Source: RGIG4694 sp964501705 (GTDB lineage Bacteria > Bacillota > Clostridia > Oscillospirales > Ruminococcaceae). From it: DNA of 8,646 bases. Position 1 is the first letter of the stretch, and every line of letters starts with the position of its first letter. The position numbers were made by a program, and so were the translations under genes. Below, piece by piece: positions 6,576-8,646 of the stretch. The stretch lies in contig CAZCUQ010000076.1 in NCBI GenBank assembly GCA_964501705.1, positions 1-8,646 of the forward strand, read 5' to 3'. Below the pieces are notes generated by a model. That model was not told the DNA's origin. It searched no databases and saw only the letters and a program-made list of their open reading frames with translations.

Positions 6576-7907
6576 TTATTTGCTGTCGTTTCTGTCTCTT
6601 TCTCTTATGATAAATTTTACGGGAGTACCGTCAAGTCCGAAGGTTTCTCTTACTTGATTTTCAATATATCTTTTATACGAGAAATGAAACAGATCCGCAC
6701 GATTAACAAACATTACAAACGTGGGGGGTCTTGTCGAGGGCTGCGTCATATAATATATTTTAAGACGCCTGCCCTTATCCGACGGCGGCTGTACCCTTGC
6801 AGTCGCGTAGGATAATACGTCGTTTAACATTCCCGTGGATATTCTCATGCAGTTTGCGTTATTTACGGAATTGATAAGTTCAAACAGCTTATTTATCCTC
6901 TGTCCCGTTTTTGCGGAAATAAACAGAAACGGCGCATAGGACATAAAGCTGAAATCCTGCTTTAGCTTTTCGGTAAATTCATTCATGGTATTGCCGTCCT
7001 TTTCAACGGCGTCCCATTTATTGACGACAATGATACAGCCCTTTCCCTTTTCGTGAGCATAGCCCGCGATTTTTGTATCTCCCTCGGTGATTCCCTGAGT
7101 TGCGTCTATCATGATAACGGCGACCTGAGCACCGTCAACAGCCATATAGGAGCGAAGAGTGCTGTAATGTTCGATTTTTTCCGTCACCTTGGATTTTTTT
7201 CTTATTCCAGCGGTATCGACGAAGATATATTTTCCAAAGTCGTTTTCAATTATCGTATCGGTGCTGTCTCTTGTTGTCCCTGCGATATTGGAAACGATAG
7301 CTCTGTTTTCGCCCGATATTTTATTGATAAGCGAAGATTTTCCCACATTCGGTTTTCCTATGACCGCGACTCTGATATGCTCCTCATCATCGGGATCGCT
7401 TGTTTCCTCCGGGAAAAAGCCGACTATTTCATCGAGCAGATCTCCCGAACCGTGACCGTGAGCCGCCGAAACAGCTACGGGCGTTCCCAGACCGAGATTA
7501 AAAAATTCGTAAAATTCCATGGGAGGTTCTCCTATGGAATCCACCTTATTTACGGCGAGGACGATGGGTTTTCCGCTTTTTCTGAGCATTCCGGCGACCT
7601 CGGAGTCTCCCGAAGTGAGTCCCGCCCTGATATCGGTGAGAAATACTATAACATCGGCTTTTTCCACGGCTATTTCAGCCTGCGCTCTCATCTGTTCGAG
7701 AATAACGTCATCGGAATCGGGTTCAATTCCTCCCGTATCGACTATCATAAATTTTCTGCCTCTCCACTCGCACTCGGAATAAATCCTGTCGCGGGTGACT
7801 CCGGGAGTATCCTCGACAATGGAGAGTCTCCTTCCGATAAGCTTGTTGAACAAAGTCGATTTGCCGACATTGGGTCTGCCGACAACGGCAACTATGGGCA
7901 GCGACAT
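6576..7907 (-). CDS. der: Ribosome-assembly GTPase Der (EngA), two G domains
   Basis: This 443-residue GTPase acts in late assembly of the 50S ribosomal subunit. G domain 1 has GRPNVGKS (10-17), DTGG (57-60) and NKVD (120-123). G domain 2 has GKPNVGKS (184-191), DTAG (231-234) and NKWD (296-299). A KH-like C-terminal domain (about 355-440) includes the RRLKIYYMTQP segment. All motifs are intact and the length is normal. The start at 7907 begins MSLPIVAVVGRPNVGKS. The longer frame from 7916 would put its ATG directly against the AAGGAG ribosome binding site (7917-7922), while 7907 gives 9-base spacing. plsY follows in the same transcript. No clear promoter is visible in the 60 bases between the rpmF terminator and this gene. 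Confidence 0.97.
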   Translation of the reverse strand: MSLPIVAVVGRPNVGKSTLFNKLIGRRLSIVEDTPGVTRDRIYSECEWRGRKFMIVDTGGIEPDSDDVILEQMRAQAEIAVEKADVIVFLTDIRAGLTSGDSEVAGMLRKSGKPIVLAVNKVDSIGEPPMEFYEFFNLGLGTPVAVSAAHGHGSGDLLDEIVGFFPEETSDPDDEEHIRVAVIGKPNVGKSSLINKISGENRAIVSNIAGTTRDSTDTIIENDFGKYIFVDTAGIRKKSKVTEKIEHYSTLRSYMAVDGAQVAVIMIDATQGITEGDTKIAGYAHEKGKGCIIVVNKWDAVEKDGNTMNEFTEKLKQDFSFMSYAPFLFISAKTGQRINKLFELINSVNNANCMRISTGMLNDVLSYATARVQPPSDKGRRLKIYYMTQPSTRPPTFVMFVNRADLFHFSYKRYIENQVRETFGLDGTPVKFIIRERDRNDSK

Positions 7908-7916
7908 ATATATCAT

Positions 7917-7922
7917 CTCCTT
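7917..7922 (-). promoter_or_regulatory. Ribosome binding site deciding the der start
   Basis: AAGGAG read on the minus strand is immediately next to the ATG at 7916 but 9 bases from the ATG at 7907, so 7907 is the usable start. Confidence 0.8.
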
Positions 7923-7963
7923 ATATTACAGTAACTCTGACATCCGTTTTACGGAGTGATTTT

Positions 7964-7995
7964 AAAAAAAGCAGAGCGGAAAATCTGCTCTGCTT
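7964..7995 (-). terminator. Rho-independent terminator after rpmF
   Basis: The 9-base arms AAGCAGAGC (7969-7977) and GCTCTGCTT (7987-7995) are perfect complements around a 9-base loop. Read on the minus strand, seven T residues follow (7970 down to 7964, the innermost overlapping the stem), a strong terminator. It starts 13 bases beyond the rpmF stop codon and separates rpmF from der. Confidence 0.88.
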
Positions 7996-8008
7996 CTCAT
8001 AGGAATTC

Positions 8009-8191
8009 TTACGCTTCCTTTTTGATTACCTCAACGCCCTTGTAGTAGCCGCAGTTCCTGCAAACCTTGTGCGGAGCGGTAAGCGCACCGCAGTGCGGGC
8101 AAGCAACTAAAGCGGGGGTGTTCAACTTCCAGACAGCAGATCGTCTCTTATCACGTCTTGCTTTGGAAACCTTTCTCTTTGGTACTGCCAT
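8009..8191 (-). CDS. rpmF: 50S ribosomal protein bL32, zinc-binding form
   Basis: This 60-residue ribosomal protein begins MAVPKRKVSKARRDKRR, the standard bL32 N-terminus. The zinc ribbon has C31, C34, C44 and C47 (CPHC and CRNC), so this is the zinc-dependent form. The start at 8191 is chosen because AAGGAGG (8200-8206) lies 8 bases upstream, whereas the GTG at 8200 overlaps the ribosome binding site. The gene lies 47 bases after the DUF177/YceD gene, a pairing conserved over most bacteria, and is followed by a strong terminator. Confidence 0.97.
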   Translation of the reverse strand: MAVPKRKVSKARRDKRRSAVWKLNTPALVACPHCGALTAPHKVCRNCGYYKGVEVIKKEA

Positions 8192-8199
8192 TTTCAGCA

Positions 8200-8206
8200 C
8201 CTCCTT
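8200..8206 (-). promoter_or_regulatory. Strong ribosome binding site of rpmF
   Basis: AAGGAGG on the minus strand is a near-perfect match to the 16S rRNA tail, 8 bases from the ATG at 8191, fitting a highly translated ribosomal protein gene and excluding the overlapping GTG at 8200 as the start. Confidence 0.85.
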
Positions 8207-8238
8207 TTTCAGATTAAACAGCAGTTTTCTGTTTTGGG

Positions 8239-8646
8239 TTAATTTTCGCAGCCGCAGCTGCCTTCGTTAAGGTCGGCTCCGCAGTGTATACACAGACCCT
8301 TGCAGTCATCCTTGCAAAGCAGCTTTGTCTCTATCGCGAGCAGTCCGTCCCCGACAGCGTGGTCATCGACTGTAATACAGTCGTTTTCCGTAACGATATA
8401 TTCATCGTTATCGTTATTTTCATTCAGACCGCGCACAAGAATATATCGGGAATCCGTATTAAAGCTTTTTTTAATGGGTTTCAGACACCTGTCGCACCTT
8501 GCGTCAAGCGTAAGATTGACAGTATATTTCAAAACGGCGATGCCCGCGCGGTTATAAACCTTTCCCACAACATGGAAACGATCAAAGGAATAACCCTTAA
8601 TTGCCGAAAGTCTGTCATTTACAAGGTCGTAATGCTTTCCGAGCTT
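8239..8646 (-). CDS. DUF177/YceD family protein, 5' end cut by the window
   Basis: 135 residues are visible and the frame stays open to the window edge, so the true start lies beyond 8646; the GTG at 8568 is internal. DUF177/YceD hallmarks are present: CDRC at codons 51-54, then CKDDCKGLCIHCGADLN at 111-127, probably forming a metal-binding cluster, with an additional CGC near the C-terminus. YceD homologues are linked genetically to 23S rRNA accumulation in bacteria and plants; no reaction is established. The family is usually about 170 residues, so some 30-45 residues are missing. The position directly before rpmF is the classic arrangement and supports the call. Confidence 0.9.
   Translation of the reverse strand, partial: KLGKHYDLVNDRLSAIKGYSFDRFHVVGKVYNRAGIAVLKYTVNLTLDARCDRCLKPIKKSFNTDSRYILVRGLNENNDNDEYIVTENDCITVDDHAVGDGLLAIETKLLCKDDCKGLCIHCGADLNEGSCGCEN

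Noticed and set aside
7053..7934. 293-codon open frame on the plus strand opposite der
   Set aside because: It is the mirror of a fully conserved der frame; its translation has no recognisable motif and it has no ribosome binding site. Codon bias leaves antisense frames open here.
7943..7955. Small inverted repeat TCCGT-TTT-ACGGA before der
   Set aside because: A 5-bp stem with a 3-base loop is common by chance; it has no U tract and no operator family was recognised.

Overview
The window looks like core chromosome from a low-to-mid GC Gram-positive anaerobe. The best guess is class Clostridia, with Ruminococcus-like Oscillospirales as a possibility inferred from gene content and style, not proven. 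The evidence is AGGAGG-type ribosome binding sites before nearly every gene, a bL32 with four zinc-ligand cysteines next to a DUF177/YceD gene, PlsY-type acyltransfer, and ftsEX followed by a coiled-coil murein hydrolase and an S41-type protein. There are no RNA genes, mobile elements, CRISPR arrays or long gene-free stretches.

The left half (1-4830, plus strand) is a cell-division and wall-remodelling cluster: the 3' end of ftsE, complete ftsX, a secreted coiled-coil M23 peptidase, an S41/PDZ protein, and a small TPR-like cytoplasmic protein of unknown function. FtsE and FtsX form the ABC-type complex that, in characterised bacteria, activates a coiled-coil peptidoglycan hydrolase outside the membrane. 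The M23 protein next door has the right layout to be that partner (signal peptide, PcsB/CwlO/EnvC-like coiled coil, linker, catalytic domain), and its zinc ligands are all present. The S41 protein has the fold signatures of a carboxy-terminal processing peptidase, but the catalytic serine position is glycine while the lysine, glutamine and aspartate positions remain. It is therefore predicted to be a non-proteolytic pseudoenzyme, and this is the most interesting observation here. A 12-bp RNA hairpin sits between the M23 and S41 genes.

The right half (4858-8646, minus strand, read right to left) is a housekeeping run: DUF177/YceD (cut by the window edge), rpmF, a strong terminator, then der, plsY and gpsA closely spaced. 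GpsA makes glycerol-3-phosphate and PlsY acylates it, so these two genes carry out consecutive early steps of phospholipid synthesis. Der and the YceD-rpmF pair serve ribosome assembly. The two halves converge on a bidirectional hairpin terminator at about 4830-4855.

Several starts were moved inward from the longest open frame because a properly spaced Shine-Dalgarno sequence points to an inner ATG (M23 protein at 1337, S41 at 2932, TPR protein at 4162, der at 7907, rpmF at 8191).
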